A stretch of DNA of 64,000 nucleotides, taken from DASXUC01 sp036004445 (GTDB lineage Bacteria; Sysuimicrobiota; Sysuimicrobiia; Sysuimicrobiales; Kaftiobacteriaceae). Position numbers and translations under genes: made by a program. Positions 17,477 through 25,656 of the stretch are shown piece after piece. Position 1 is the stretch's first letter. Each line of letters starts with the position of its first letter. Under the pieces are notes generated by a model. It saw nothing but the letters and a program-made list of their open reading frames with translations. It was not told where the DNA came from and ran no database searches. The stretch is from contig DASYRL010000051.1 of the NCBI GenBank assembly GCA_036004445.1, forward strand, positions 17,934 to 81,933, in the 5' to 3' direction.

Positions 17477-18700
17477 TCATGACGCGCGTGTCTCTTGCAA
17501 CACGCGGCGTGCGAGCCGTTCAACCTCGACTTCGGTCAGGTACACCGGGTAGCCCGTTCTCGCTTCGAGCACTGCGCGGATTTCGTCGTTGACCCTCCGC
17601 ACGGCCTCCTCATCGTGAGGCAGGCCCAATTGCAGTAGTTTCTCCCGGGCCGCTCCTGACTCGTCAACTGTGTTCAGGCCCCAGACCACGGTGTATTCAT
17701 GTCCGACTAGACTTGGTGCTATCAGGTGGACATACTCTCGACCGTGAAGTCGCGCTTGGAGCACCTCGCGGACATAGAGGTCGTACTCCATCAAGTAGGC
17801 GAGATCTCCAACCAGTGGCTTGTTTGGATGAACCGGGAGGCCCGTCGCCTCTCTGACGACCTGGGAGTAGGCACGTATCTTGCTTAGATCGAGCCCGGTC
17901 TCCACCCCGTAGAAAACCTCAAGAGAGACCGCGACCTCTTCCAAGGCGGCAAGCCCGTTGTCCGTCGCGATTCCATTCATCGCGACGTCCACTCCCTGGG
18001 CGCCTCCAGTCACCGCCGCACACGTAGCGGACGTGGCATGGCCAAGCATGTTGTGGATGTGCGGCACGATCGGCACGTCGCGGGTCAGGTCACCGCGGAG
18101 TGCTTTCATGTAGTAGCGCCAAGCTTCGGGGATCGTCGGTCCCTTGTTCTCGTGGATACCGACATAGACGATCTCCCGATCGAGCAGAGCATTGATCTGG
18201 CGAGCCATCTCGCTGGGCGGAACGTGTTCTATGCGGCCGTTCACGGCCATGGTCTTGGCGACTACGACGCCTTGCTTCCGTGCGTAATCGTAGAGCTCTG
18301 GAAACCGACCGGCGTCGCCGCGGGTCAAATCGACGCCGTCGGCCCCCCGCTCGATTGCTGCATCGATGCTCTCTTCCGTCAGCCACGCCGTTCCGAAGAG
18401 TTTGAACCGTCGCGGTTTCAGGTTGGCCACCGCCTCGAACATTTCCAGGATGCGTTTCGAGGGCGGCTTCCAGCCTGCAACCAGATTGACTATCATGTAC
18501 TGTACGCCGACTTCGTCGGCCATGCGGGCGATTTCCACCGCACCTTCTGCCGTCCAGTAGCATCCGGGGGTCTCCGTCATCTTCCGCAGAGTCGAATCGA
18601 GGACAAACACACGCGGCGGGCACTCAAATTCGCCTGTGACCTCTGGAAAGAAGTTCATGGGATTCACGGACCACTTTCCTGGATTGTGCCAGGCTCTCAC
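17477..18700 (-). CDS. DRE-TIM-type aldolase/synthase-like protein, paralogue 1 (RK variant)
   Basis: This belongs to the HMG-CoA lyase/isopropylmalate synthase superfamily. The start is GTG 18700, which has AGGGGG upstream and matches the N-terminus of its two paralogues (xAWxNPGKWSVNP); a longer frame overlaps the next gene. Motif 1 is LDSTLRKMTETPG (D35, R39, K40): the superfamily has D..LRD here, and the metal-binding Asp is replaced by Lys. The HxH pair is intact (PHIHNMLG), as is MNGIATDNGLAALEE. Length is 407 aa. It is last in the run DRE3-DRE2-LLM-DUF1028-DRE1. The substrate and whether it still binds a metal are unknown. Confidence 0.7.
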   Translation of the reverse strand: MRAWHNPGKWSVNPMNFFPEVTGEFECPPRVFVLDSTLRKMTETPGCYWTAEGAVEIARMADEVGVQYMIVNLVAGWKPPSKRILEMFEAVANLKPRRFKLFGTAWLTEESIDAAIERGADGVDLTRGDAGRFPELYDYARKQGVVVAKTMAVNGRIEHVPPSEMARQINALLDREIVYVGIHENKGPTIPEAWRYYMKALRGDLTRDVPIVPHIHNMLGHATSATCAAVTGGAQGVDVAMNGIATDNGLAALEEVAVSLEVFYGVETGLDLSKIRAYSQVVREATGLPVHPNKPLVGDLAYLMEYDLYVREVLQARLHGREYVHLIAPSLVGHEYTVVWGLNTVDESGAAREKLLQLGLPHDEEAVRRVNDEIRAVLEARTGYPVYLTEVEVERLARRVLQETRAS

Positions 18701-18741
18701 TGGTATCCCCCTTTCATCAAACCGTCCCGGCGATCGAGACG

Positions 18742-19647
18742 TCAGACGGTCCGACCTTTTTCCTCCACATATGCAAGCACACGGCGATCGATCCAAGCTG
18801 CGTCCGACAGACGCTGCCGAAGGTTATGCACGCGGGACAGCCGCGTTAAGGCACGGCGGGTCGCCTCATCCAGTGCCCCCGTGGGCTCACCCGAGTAGAA
18901 ACCGAGCGTAGCCAGGGCCTCCTGGAGTCGCCGCAGGGTCTGTGGCTCCGCCGGCAGTCGATCCTCCGGGGAGGACGGCAGATAGATCAACTCGTAGAGG
19001 TCCAGTAGACGCGCGAGCTCCCGAAGCGGCTCCGGATGGTCGTCGACACGAAGATCGACCGAATGGTGCGAAAAGACGTCGAACAACTCCTCGGGATCCG
19101 GACGCAGGACCAGGAGCGCGGCGGACTGCCTTCCGCGATTATCACCGCCGGCCTCTTCACCGGCGGCTAGCGCGCCCACCAGCCGGCGTGCCAGCGATCC
19201 GCGATGGGAGGTGAAGTGCTCTACTATCGTTTGGACCACGCGCGGACCGACTAGCGTGTTACCCTGGGCCGCGCAGTTCTCGCCAACCGCTCCCCCTGCC
19301 CAGGGGTTGCAGTCCTTACCCGTGTATGTCGCAATCCTGCCCAGGCTGTCGACGACGGCCATCTGACGCACGTCGCGGTAGCGGTCTTTGGCCATGAGAG
19401 TCTCGATCACGTCGTCGGACTTCAGCCCGCGTCTTAGCAACTCGACACCCTCAGACCCGTTGCGGGCGTTAAAGTGGGCCTGGATCACCACTGCGCCTAC
19501 GCCCGCCGCTCCCCATCGTGTTGCCGCGCCCACCGCCAGAAAACGTGAAGCGATGGCGATGCCCCAAGCCGGTTCGGCTGGATCGAAGCCCACGATCGAA
19601 AACGTGCTGATCAGCGGACCCGCACGCAGTGCCGATCGCTTACGCAT
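18742..19647 (-). CDS. DUF1028 protein with C-terminal peptidoglycan-binding-like helices
   Basis: Residues 12-220 match the DUF1028 family (TFSIVGFDPAEPAWGIAIAS near the N-terminus, WGAAGVGAVVIQA, then CAAQGNTLVGPRVV), thought to have an Ntn-hydrolase-like fold, with a potential N-terminal nucleophile region. Residues 240-285 (LRRLQEALATLGFYSGEP, then LDEATRRAL) resemble a PG_binding_1 repeat, an arrangement known in this family. It overlaps the LLM gene stop by 8 nt, so it is co-translated with the DRE-TIM/LLM set. Biochemical role of DUF1028 is not established; amidase activity would fit the region. Confidence 0.7.
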   Translation of the reverse strand: MRKRSALRAGPLISTFSIVGFDPAEPAWGIAIASRFLAVGAATRWGAAGVGAVVIQAHFNARNGSEGVELLRRGLKSDDVIETLMAKDRYRDVRQMAVVDSLGRIATYTGKDCNPWAGGAVGENCAAQGNTLVGPRVVQTIVEHFTSHRGSLARRLVGALAAGEEAGGDNRGRQSAALLVLRPDPEELFDVFSHHSVDLRVDDHPEPLRELARLLDLYELIYLPSSPEDRLPAEPQTLRRLQEALATLGFYSGEPTGALDEATRRALTRLSRVHNLRQRLSDAAWIDRRVLAYVEEKGRTV

Positions 19648-20647
19648 GGACGCGTCCTATCACGCCGTCACTAAACGCCTTCATCTGCTCCTCAATGCTG
19701 CTGCCGGGAGGCGGGGTTAGAAGGACGCTGATCTGCGCCAATGGCAGAGCGGCCAGTTCGCCAATCCGCGCGCGGACCAGTTCTGTCGGCCCCACCAGTG
19801 CAAAGGTTTCGAAGTGTTCTTGGGTGAGCGCAGTCTTCACCGCGTCAACCGTCACAGCACTGCGGACCCACCCGTGTCGAGCCAGGAACTCCTGGGTACT
19901 GGCGGGAAGGGTCTTGCCGATATCAGGCACTAAGCTCCGGCTCGTGATGACCGCGACTGCGACGAAGGAACGAACGACGTCGGCCGCCAGCGCCCGATCT
20001 GACGAGATGCACGTCGGCAGCCACGAGACTAATGGCAGTGAGCCGGCCTCCCGGCCGGCCCGCCTGGCCCCTGTGTCAATGTGCCGTATCGCGTGGTGAA
20101 TAATCTCCGGCCTGCCGAGGCTGCCCAGAATTACGCCGTCGGCCAGCTCACCCGCCAGCGCCAGCATGCGGGGTCCTCGCGTCCCGATGAATATGGGGAC
20201 ACGGCGCGGGGACTCGAAATCCAGCTTGCCTCGAAAACGGTAATATCCCCCTGCATAGTCCACACGGCCCGTCGTCGTCAGTGCATTGACAATAGAAGCC
20301 GCATCCCGCATGGCGTCGATCGGCCGGGGCTTGCCGAACCCCAGGGCCAGGGGTCCGGATCCGCCCGCGCCCAATCCCAGCACCATCCGGCCGCGGGAAA
20401 GCTCGTCTACGGTTGCCACGGCCGCCGCGGTCAAGGCAGGGTGACGAGTATAAGGATTTGTAACGCCGATTCCCAACTGAATGTGCGAAGTTGAAAGTGC
20501 CGCCAAGGTGAGGGTTGCGTAAGGATCTCGGTAGAGACCCTCGTCTGCGACCCAAACCTGGGTAAACCCGAGCCGCTCAGCCCGCTGGACGATCTGGATA
20601 AGCTGGTCAGGAGGATACCCTGCGTGGATCGCAATCCCGAAGTTCAT
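19640..20647 (-). CDS. LLM-class flavin/F420-dependent oxidoreductase
   Basis: This is a luciferase-like TIM-barrel oxidoreductase close to the Mer/F420-dependent branch: start MNFGIAIHAG, WVADEGLYRDPY near 33, GIGVTNPYTRHPA near 58, GRMVLGLGAGG near 85 and ADGVILGS near 170. Length is 335 aa. Its ATG overlaps the upstream DRE-TIM stop by 4 nt. A close paralogue lies at 23160. Whether the cofactor is F420 or FMN cannot be settled; no F420 synthesis genes are in the window. Possible role: oxidation or reduction of the compound handled by the DRE-TIM proteins. Confidence 0.8.
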   Translation of the reverse strand: MNFGIAIHAGYPPDQLIQIVQRAERLGFTQVWVADEGLYRDPYATLTLAALSTSHIQLGIGVTNPYTRHPALTAAAVATVDELSRGRMVLGLGAGGSGPLALGFGKPRPIDAMRDAASIVNALTTTGRVDYAGGYYRFRGKLDFESPRRVPIFIGTRGPRMLALAGELADGVILGSLGRPEIIHHAIRHIDTGARRAGREAGSLPLVSWLPTCISSDRALAADVVRSFVAVAVITSRSLVPDIGKTLPASTQEFLARHGWVRSAVTVDAVKTALTQEHFETFALVGPTELVRARIGELAALPLAQISVLLTPPPGSSIEEQMKAFSDGVIGRVHA

Positions 20648-21873
20648 GCGTGATCTCCGCGGGTCCTCCCCTGCACTACGTCTCGGGCCAGTGTTTCAAA
20701 CTCGGGCTCAATGAGATAGAGTGGTCCCCTCTCGCGCGCGTTCAAGGCGGCTCTGATCGCATCGTTCACCCGGCGCGCCGTGGCCTCGTCATTGGGCAAG
20801 CCCATCTGGAACAGCTTCTCCTGGGTCGCGCCGGTCTGGTCGATCGTGTTGAACCCCCACACCAGGGTATACTCATGGCCCACAAGGCTGGGCGCGATAG
20901 CGTGAACCCGCTCTCTTTCGTGTAGACGTGCCTCGAGGACCTCGCGGACGAACATGTCAAGCTCGACGATGAAAGTGTCGTCCCCCACCAAGGGCTTGTT
21001 GGGGTGCACCGGCAGGCCGGTCGCTTCGCTCACAACTTGAGAATAGGCTCGAAGCTTGGTCAACTCGATCCCTGTCTGCACGCCGTAGTACGCTTCAAGA
21101 GCAACTACAGTCTCCTCAAGTGCGGCGAGCCCGCTGCTGGCCGCAATCCCATTGGCCGTCACGTCGACGCCTCGGGCCCCCCCTGTGACGGCGGCGCAGG
21201 TTGCAGCCGTCGCCTGTCCGAGCAGGTTGTGGACGTGGGGCACAAGAGGGGCCTCGTCGACCAGCGCTTTGCGCAATTGCTTGACGTAATACCTCCACCC
21301 TTCAGGACTCGTCGCATTGGTGTTATCGTGGAGCCCGATGTACGCTAGGTCTCTTTCGAGCAACAGATTGATCTGTTGCGCCAGTCCCGACGGAGGCATG
21401 TGCTCGAGGCGACTGCCTCGAGACAGCTCCTTGGCAACCAGCAGGCCACGGCTGTCGGCGTAGTCGTATGCGTCGGCAAAGGCCGTTAGTTCGCCCCAAG
21501 CGATGTCGACGCCGTCACCGCCGAGATCGGTCACGAGATCTATGCTCTCCCTGAACGGCCACGCTGTGCCAAACAGTTTGAAGCGGCGCCGCACGCCAGC
21601 CACGGCGGCGAACATCTCCTTAATCGACCGCGAAGGTGGCTGTAGCCCGTGCACGATGTTTACCACCATGTACGTGACCCCGACTTCGTCAGCCATGGCG
21701 GCAATGTCACGGGCTCCCGCTACGCTCCACCGGCATCCCGGTGTTTCCGTCATCTTTCGCAGTGTGGAGTCCAACACGAACACGCGTTGTGGAAGTTCAA
21801 ACTCGGCGCGCACGCCCTCGCTGAAGTTGATCGGGTTCACCGACCACTTGCCGGGGTTGGACCAGGCCTGCAT
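20644..21873 (-). CDS. DRE-TIM-type aldolase/synthase-like protein, paralogue 2 (RK variant)
   Basis: This 409-aa paralogue of the genes at 17477 and 21873 has the same frame of motifs: LDSTLRKMTETPG with D35, R39 and K40 in place of Asp, PHVHNLLG as the HxH metal pair, and ANGIAASSGLAALEE. Its ATG is formed by TAATG with the stop of paralogue 3, so the two are made in fixed stoichiometry. Compared with paralogue 1, the loop GIHENKG is GLHDNTN, suggesting different active-site contacts. It may form hetero-oligomers with the others. Function not recognised beyond the superfamily. Confidence 0.7.
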   Translation of the reverse strand: MQAWSNPGKWSVNPINFSEGVRAEFELPQRVFVLDSTLRKMTETPGCRWSVAGARDIAAMADEVGVTYMVVNIVHGLQPPSRSIKEMFAAVAGVRRRFKLFGTAWPFRESIDLVTDLGGDGVDIAWGELTAFADAYDYADSRGLLVAKELSRGSRLEHMPPSGLAQQINLLLERDLAYIGLHDNTNATSPEGWRYYVKQLRKALVDEAPLVPHVHNLLGQATAATCAAVTGGARGVDVTANGIAASSGLAALEETVVALEAYYGVQTGIELTKLRAYSQVVSEATGLPVHPNKPLVGDDTFIVELDMFVREVLEARLHERERVHAIAPSLVGHEYTLVWGFNTIDQTGATQEKLFQMGLPNDEATARRVNDAIRAALNARERGPLYLIEPEFETLARDVVQGRTRGDHA

Positions 21874-23102
21874 TAATGGCCCATCCTTGCGCGAGCGCCG
21901 CCCAACACTCGACGAGCCAGCTCTTCGACCTCGAGCTCCGTGAGGTACAGGGGGGACCCGGCGCGGGTGTCGAGCTCGACGAGGATCGCTTCGTTCACTT
22001 TTCTGGCGCTTGCCTCATCATGGGGCAACTCCATCTGAAACAGCTTCTCACGGGTCGCATCTGTCTCGCCTACCGTATTCGATCCCCATACGAGGGTGTA
22101 TGACTGGCCCACTAGGCTCGGCGCGATGAGCCGAACATGCTCCTGCCGGTGGTACCGCGCTTCAAGAACCTCGCGGACGTATGGATTGGTTTCACACAGA
22201 AAGGCAAGATCGCCCACAAGCGGCTTATTGAGATGGACAGGAATCCCCGTGACCCGGCTGACCAATTGTGAGTAAGCTCGGAGTTTCTCCAACCTGATCC
22301 CGGTAGCTACACCGTAGAACGCCTCCAACGATACAACCACTTCTTCTAGGGCACCGAGGCCGCAATCCGTGGCAATACCGTTGGCCGTCACATCAACTCC
22401 CTGCGCGCCTCCCGTCACCGCGGCACAGGTTGCCGCGGTAGCCTGACCAAGCATATTGTGAATGTGCGGGATAAAAATAACGTCGCGCGCCAAGCCCTTC
22501 CGGATCTGTTTCATGCAGTAGCGCCATGCCTCCGGTGTCGTCGGTCCCTTGTTCTCGTGGAGGCCGATGTATACGAGATCCCTGTGGAGGACCTGGTTCG
22601 CCTGACGGGCGATCTCAGCTGGCGGCATGTGCTCTAGTCGGCTGTCAACGGAGAGCTCCTTCGCCACCAGCGCCCCCCGACTGCGCGAATGGTCGTACAG
22701 CTCGTCGAACTTCGCTAAGTCTCCCCGCGTTAGATCCACCCCGTCTCCGCCATGGTCGATCACGACATCGATACTCTCTCTTGTGAGCCACGCCGTACCA
22801 AATAACTTGAACCGCCGTTTGAGGCTCGCCACGCGTTCGAACATCTGGAGGAGTTTCTTCGAAGGTGGCATCCATCCGTAGACGAGATTGACAACCATGA
22901 ACTCCACGCCGATCTCGTCCGCCATTGCCGCGATTTCCATAGCGCCCTCCGCTGTCCAGGCGCATCCAGGTGTTTCCACCATCTTCCGCAGCGTGGAATC
23001 CAGCACAAACACCCGGGGAGGCAGCTCGAAGTCGCGCGTGACTTCCTCGCTGAAGTTCATCGGGTTGACTGACCACCGACCCGGATTGTGCCACGCTTTC
23101 AC
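21873..23102 (-). CDS. DRE-TIM-type aldolase/synthase-like protein, paralogue 3 (RK variant)
   Basis: This is the first of the three paralogues in transcription order. GTG 23102 is preceded by AGGAGGAG. Motif 1 is LDSTLRKMVETPG (K40 at the usual Asp), the metal pair is H213/H215 with N216 (PHIHNMLG), and ANGIATDCGLGALEE corresponds to the NGIGERxGN segment of isopropylmalate synthases. Length 409 aa includes a C-terminal ~80-residue tail shared with the other two. It ends in TAATG coupling with paralogue 2. Lyase, aldolase or acyl-transferase chemistry are all possible. Confidence 0.7.
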   Translation of the reverse strand: MKAWHNPGRWSVNPMNFSEEVTRDFELPPRVFVLDSTLRKMVETPGCAWTAEGAMEIAAMADEIGVEFMVVNLVYGWMPPSKKLLQMFERVASLKRRFKLFGTAWLTRESIDVVIDHGGDGVDLTRGDLAKFDELYDHSRSRGALVAKELSVDSRLEHMPPAEIARQANQVLHRDLVYIGLHENKGPTTPEAWRYCMKQIRKGLARDVIFIPHIHNMLGQATAATCAAVTGGAQGVDVTANGIATDCGLGALEEVVVSLEAFYGVATGIRLEKLRAYSQLVSRVTGIPVHLNKPLVGDLAFLCETNPYVREVLEARYHRQEHVRLIAPSLVGQSYTLVWGSNTVGETDATREKLFQMELPHDEASARKVNEAILVELDTRAGSPLYLTELEVEELARRVLGGARARMGH

Positions 23103-23159
23103 AGTCGACTCCTCCTTTGTTCATCCATACGACTAGAATCCGCCGTCCTGCCCGTTCCC

Positions 23160-24161
23160 TTAAGTCCTGCCCATTACGCCGCCCGCGAACAGGCGTAGTT
23201 GTTCCGAAAATGTACTGCCTTGCGGGGGCCGCAGGAGCACCCCAAATTGGCTAATCGCCTCGTCGGCCAGCATGCGGATCCGACTCGCGCATGCTTCCAC
23301 AGACCCAACTAGGGCAAATAGGTCGATGACCTCCTCCGGCAGAACTTCAGAAAGCGCCTCGACCGATGCGGGTGTGCGCCGCCAGCCGAATTGCTTGGCT
23401 ATCCGCAGCATCTCAACCGTGGGCGTCAGTCCAATCTCAGCAAGCCGATAACGGTGATTGAGCACTGCCACTGCGACAACTCTTTTCACCGCGTCTACAG
23501 CGAGGCCACGGTTATTGCTGATTGATGTCGCACACCAAGCGACCGCCGGAAAGTTGCCGATAGGTCTTTGTGCATCGCGGGCGCCAGCCTCAACATGGCG
23601 GAGCCCCGCCTGAACAAGCCGTGGCGTGGCAGCATCACCGAGAATTACCCCGTCGGCCATAGCCCCGGCGAGCCGCAGCATCTTCACACCTGTCGCCGCG
23701 AGGAAGATGGGAACTCGGCGGAGCGGCATGAAATCGAGCGCTCCCTTAAAGGCCCAGAGGGGCCCATCATGGACCGCACGACCTGTCCCCGTCAGCGAGT
23801 TGATAATCGCTATGGCATCACGCACCGCGAGTGCGGGTTGTGGCTTCGCACCGCTGAGCGCCAGGACTGCGGAGCCTCCAGCGGCCAGCCCGAGCACAGC
23901 CCGTCCGTGTGAGAATTCATCGATCGTAGCGATCGACGCCGCAGTCAACGCGGGATGGCGAGTATAGGGATTTGTCACTCCTGTCCCCAGGCTTAGGCGC
24001 GAAGAAACCAGAGCCGCCACCGTCAGGCTCGCATAGGGATTGCGGTACAATCCTTCATCTGCAACCCATAGGTGGGAAAATCCCAGATTCTCTATCTGGG
24101 AAACTAGCCTGCCAAAGCCTTTCGGCTCAAACCCGCTGTGAAGGCCGATTCCAAACTGCAT
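23160..24161 (-). CDS. LLM-class flavin/F420-dependent oxidoreductase
   Basis: This paralogue of the gene at 19640 has the same landmarks: MQFGIGLHSG, LWVADEGLYRNPY, GTGVTNPYTRHPA, LGLAAGG and ADGVILGD. Length is 333 aa. It is the first enzyme gene after the Lrp/AsnC regulator (77 nt) and is followed after 57 nt by DRE-TIM paralogue 3. Two LLM enzymes together with three DRE-TIM proteins suggest a multi-step pathway in which one chemistry is repeated on related substrates; this is inference. Confidence 0.8.
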   Translation of the reverse strand: MQFGIGLHSGFEPKGFGRLVSQIENLGFSHLWVADEGLYRNPYASLTVAALVSSRLSLGTGVTNPYTRHPALTAASIATIDEFSHGRAVLGLAAGGSAVLALSGAKPQPALAVRDAIAIINSLTGTGRAVHDGPLWAFKGALDFMPLRRVPIFLAATGVKMLRLAGAMADGVILGDAATPRLVQAGLRHVEAGARDAQRPIGNFPAVAWCATSISNNRGLAVDAVKRVVAVAVLNHRYRLAEIGLTPTVEMLRIAKQFGWRRTPASVEALSEVLPEEVIDLFALVGSVEACASRIRMLADEAISQFGVLLRPPQGSTFSEQLRLFAGGVMGRT

Positions 24162-24238
24162 CCCTCTGCACCCCGTTGAGCGAACAGCTCAGGCCCTGTT
24201 CGACGCCCAGGTGTGAACGTGCTGCGAGGTGGCCTCTG

Positions 24239-24751
24239 TTAGCGTCGCTGTTCGACCGGTCTTCGTTCGGGGGTCCTCCGCGACGGCAAGCGCCACTGCC
24301 AAACCCGCTTCCCAAGGCTCAGAATGTGAAATGTCTCCGTGGAACGAATCCCCTCGATCTTTGAGAGCTTGTGCACGAGGAACTCCCGCAAGTCGGTGTC
24401 AGAACCGAAGGAAGCAACAACGATAAAGTCCAGGCGCCCAGTCGTGGTCGCGACATAGGACACTTCTTCGAGTTGTGTGAGCTGCTTCTCGATCTGGGGC
24501 ATATGGGCGAGATTGCCGACTATCCCCAGGATAACTTGCGTCGGGAAACCCACCTTGGATGGATCAGCCACGGCGGTAATCCGGATAATTCCTCTTGTCC
24601 GGAGGCGCTCTAAGCGGCTGCGGACGGTGGCGTGAGTCACCCCCAACCGTCCCCCCAACTCGGTGAGCGGCATACGCCCATCTAGCTGCAATAGCGTGAT
24701 CAAGGCAAAGTCCCGCTCATCGAGATCGGGTCGGTAGGGATATTTCTTCAT
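24239..24751 (-). CDS. Lrp/AsnC-family transcriptional regulator
   Basis: The N-terminal winged HTH is DERDFALITLLQLDGRMP, LTELGGRLGVTHATVRSRLERL and RGIIRITAV, followed by the RAM/ligand domain (about 70-150; TTTGRLDFIVVASF). ATG 24751 is favoured because a promoter -10 box covers the earlier TTG at 24763. The transcript would then be nearly leaderless, matching the lack of a ribosome site. It stands upstream of, and codirectional with, the LLM/DRE-TIM operon. Lrp/AsnC proteins typically sense amino acids or similar metabolites, which suits a region making amino acids from cyclic amides. Confidence 0.85.
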   Translation of the reverse strand: MKKYPYRPDLDERDFALITLLQLDGRMPLTELGGRLGVTHATVRSRLERLRTRGIIRITAVADPSKVGFPTQVILGIVGNLAHMPQIEKQLTQLEEVSYVATTTGRLDFIVVASFGSDTDLREFLVHKLSKIEGIRSTETFHILSLGKRVWQWRLPSRRTPERRPVEQRR

Positions 24752-24762
24752 ATTTGATAGCA

Positions 24763-24791
24763 ATTAGAGCAGATTACCCAGTAATTGTCAA
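24763..24791 (-). promoter_or_regulatory. Promoter of Lrp/AsnC gene, with overlapping inverted repeat
   Basis: On the minus strand TTGACA (24791-24786), a 17-nt spacer and TCTAAT (24768-24763) form a near-consensus sigma-70 promoter. The start codon is only 11 nt past the -10 box. CAATTA (24761-24766) and TAATTG (24782-24787) make an inverted repeat across the AT-rich promoter, a plausible autoregulatory Lrp-type site. Confidence 0.6.
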
Positions 24792-24916
24792 TCTAATCCC
24801 GCAATGGCATTCAAATTGATATCGTCAGCTTTCTCAGGCAATAGGCCTTCCACGAAAGCAAACTACGATATCTGCCCCGCTAGACCCCCTGGGCCGTGGG
24901 TTCACTACACTAACTG

Positions 24917-24969
24917 TCCAGAAAGTGAATGGGAGGAGCAAAGGGCACTCCTCCCATTCACTTTCTGGA
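24917..24969. repeat. Perfect 22-bp inverted repeat abutting and including the tRNA-Gly CCA end
   Basis: Left arm 24917-24938 and right arm 24948-24969 are perfectly complementary with a 9-nt loop. The right arm ends inside the tRNA gene: its last four bases are the discriminator and encoded CCA. There is no T-run after the hairpin on the tRNA strand (CAGTTAG), so it is not a textbook terminator. It may act as a processing or termination hairpin or be the trace of an integration event at the tRNA 3' end. Confidence 0.75.
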
Positions 24970-25040
24970 GCGGGCGATGGGACTTGAACCCACGACCCTC
25001 GGCTTGGGAAGCCGATGCTCTACCACTGAGCTACGCCCGC
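24966..25040 (-). tRNA. tRNA-Gly (anticodon CCC), CCA encoded
   Basis: Full cloverleaf on the minus strand: acceptor GCGGGCG pairs with CGCCCGC, D-stem GCTC/GAGC, anticodon stem TCGGC/GCCGA with loop TTCCCAA (anticodon CCC, reading GGG), T-arm GTGGG-TTCAAGT-CCCAT, discriminator T and CCA. It is 75 nt including CCA. A TATAAT box lies 12 nt upstream. Its 3' end is joined to a 22-bp inverted repeat and to the catabolic region, as expected if that region integrated here. Confidence 0.95.
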
Positions 25041-25052
25041 TCGACTACCCCG

Positions 25053-25058
25053 ATTATA
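25053..25058 (-). promoter_or_regulatory. -10 box of tRNA-Gly promoter
   Basis: A consensus TATAAT on the minus strand, preceded directly by TG, ends 12 nt before the tRNA 5' end. No good -35 box is seen at 17 nt. Confidence 0.6.
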
Positions 25059-25159
25059 CACAATGGCCGCACCACCGGTCGCAGGACGCAATGGGGGAAC
25101 CTGGTGATGGAACGCGAAGCCATCCCGCGGAGACTGCTGGAGGAAGGGAGAACCCGGCC

Positions 25160-25645
25160 ATGATCATCACGTCTCTCTCGGCGGTCACAGAGTTCCTCAA
25201 GCCCAACGCTGCGGTTCTGGTGAGCGGGGCTTTTGACCCCCTTCACTACGGGCACATCCGATACATTCGCGCGGCCGCGGACTACGCCGCCGCGCGGAGT
25301 CTCCCCCTCGTCGTGGCGGTGGCCCCGGATGGCTACGTCCAGCGCCGGCACCCCCTGCTGCAACACCAACAGGAACGCATGGAGATGATCGACGCGCTGC
25401 GCGACGTCGCCTTCGTGGTCCCGCAGGAAAGCGGAAGCCTGGCCCGCACCATCCGCGAGATTCGGCCGCTCAGCGTGGTGAAGGGTACCGATTGGAAGGC
25501 CGCCGGCTTACCCGCGGATGAGTTGGCGGCGATCGAAGAAGTCGGCGCCGGCGTCGTGTGGACGGACGTCAGCCCGGTCAGCAGCAGCGAACTGCTACAC
25601 AACGCGTTCTGGCGGTTCGCCGACGAGTGGGTGGGCCGGACCTAA
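25160..25645 (+). CDS. Cytidylyltransferase-like nucleotidyltransferase
   Basis: This is a small Rossmann-type nucleotidyltransferase (161 aa). The nucleotide-binding signature is SGAFDPLHYGHIRYI (HxGH, residues ~21-35), and VVKGTDWKAAGLP near 115 resembles the RfaE/HldE C-terminal adenylyltransferase and TagD/glycerol-3-phosphate cytidylyltransferases. I start it at ATG 25160; the frame is open further upstream but that would run through the tRNA gene. It is divergent from tRNA-Gly and convergent with coaB. Likely it activates a sugar or polyol phosphate; the substrate is unknown. Confidence 0.75.
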   Translation: MIITSLSAVTEFLKPNAAVLVSGAFDPLHYGHIRYIRAAADYAAARSLPLVVAVAPDGYVQRRHPLLQHQQERMEMIDALRDVAFVVPQESGSLARTIREIRPLSVVKGTDWKAAGLPADELAAIEEVGAGVVWTDVSPVSSSELLHNAFWRFADEWVGRT

Positions 25646-25656
25646 CGGATGCGCGG

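Noticed and set aside
24929..25159. N-terminal extension of the nucleotidyltransferase gene
   Set aside because: The extended frame passes through the tRNA-Gly gene and its inverted repeat. The family N-terminus begins at ATG 25160.
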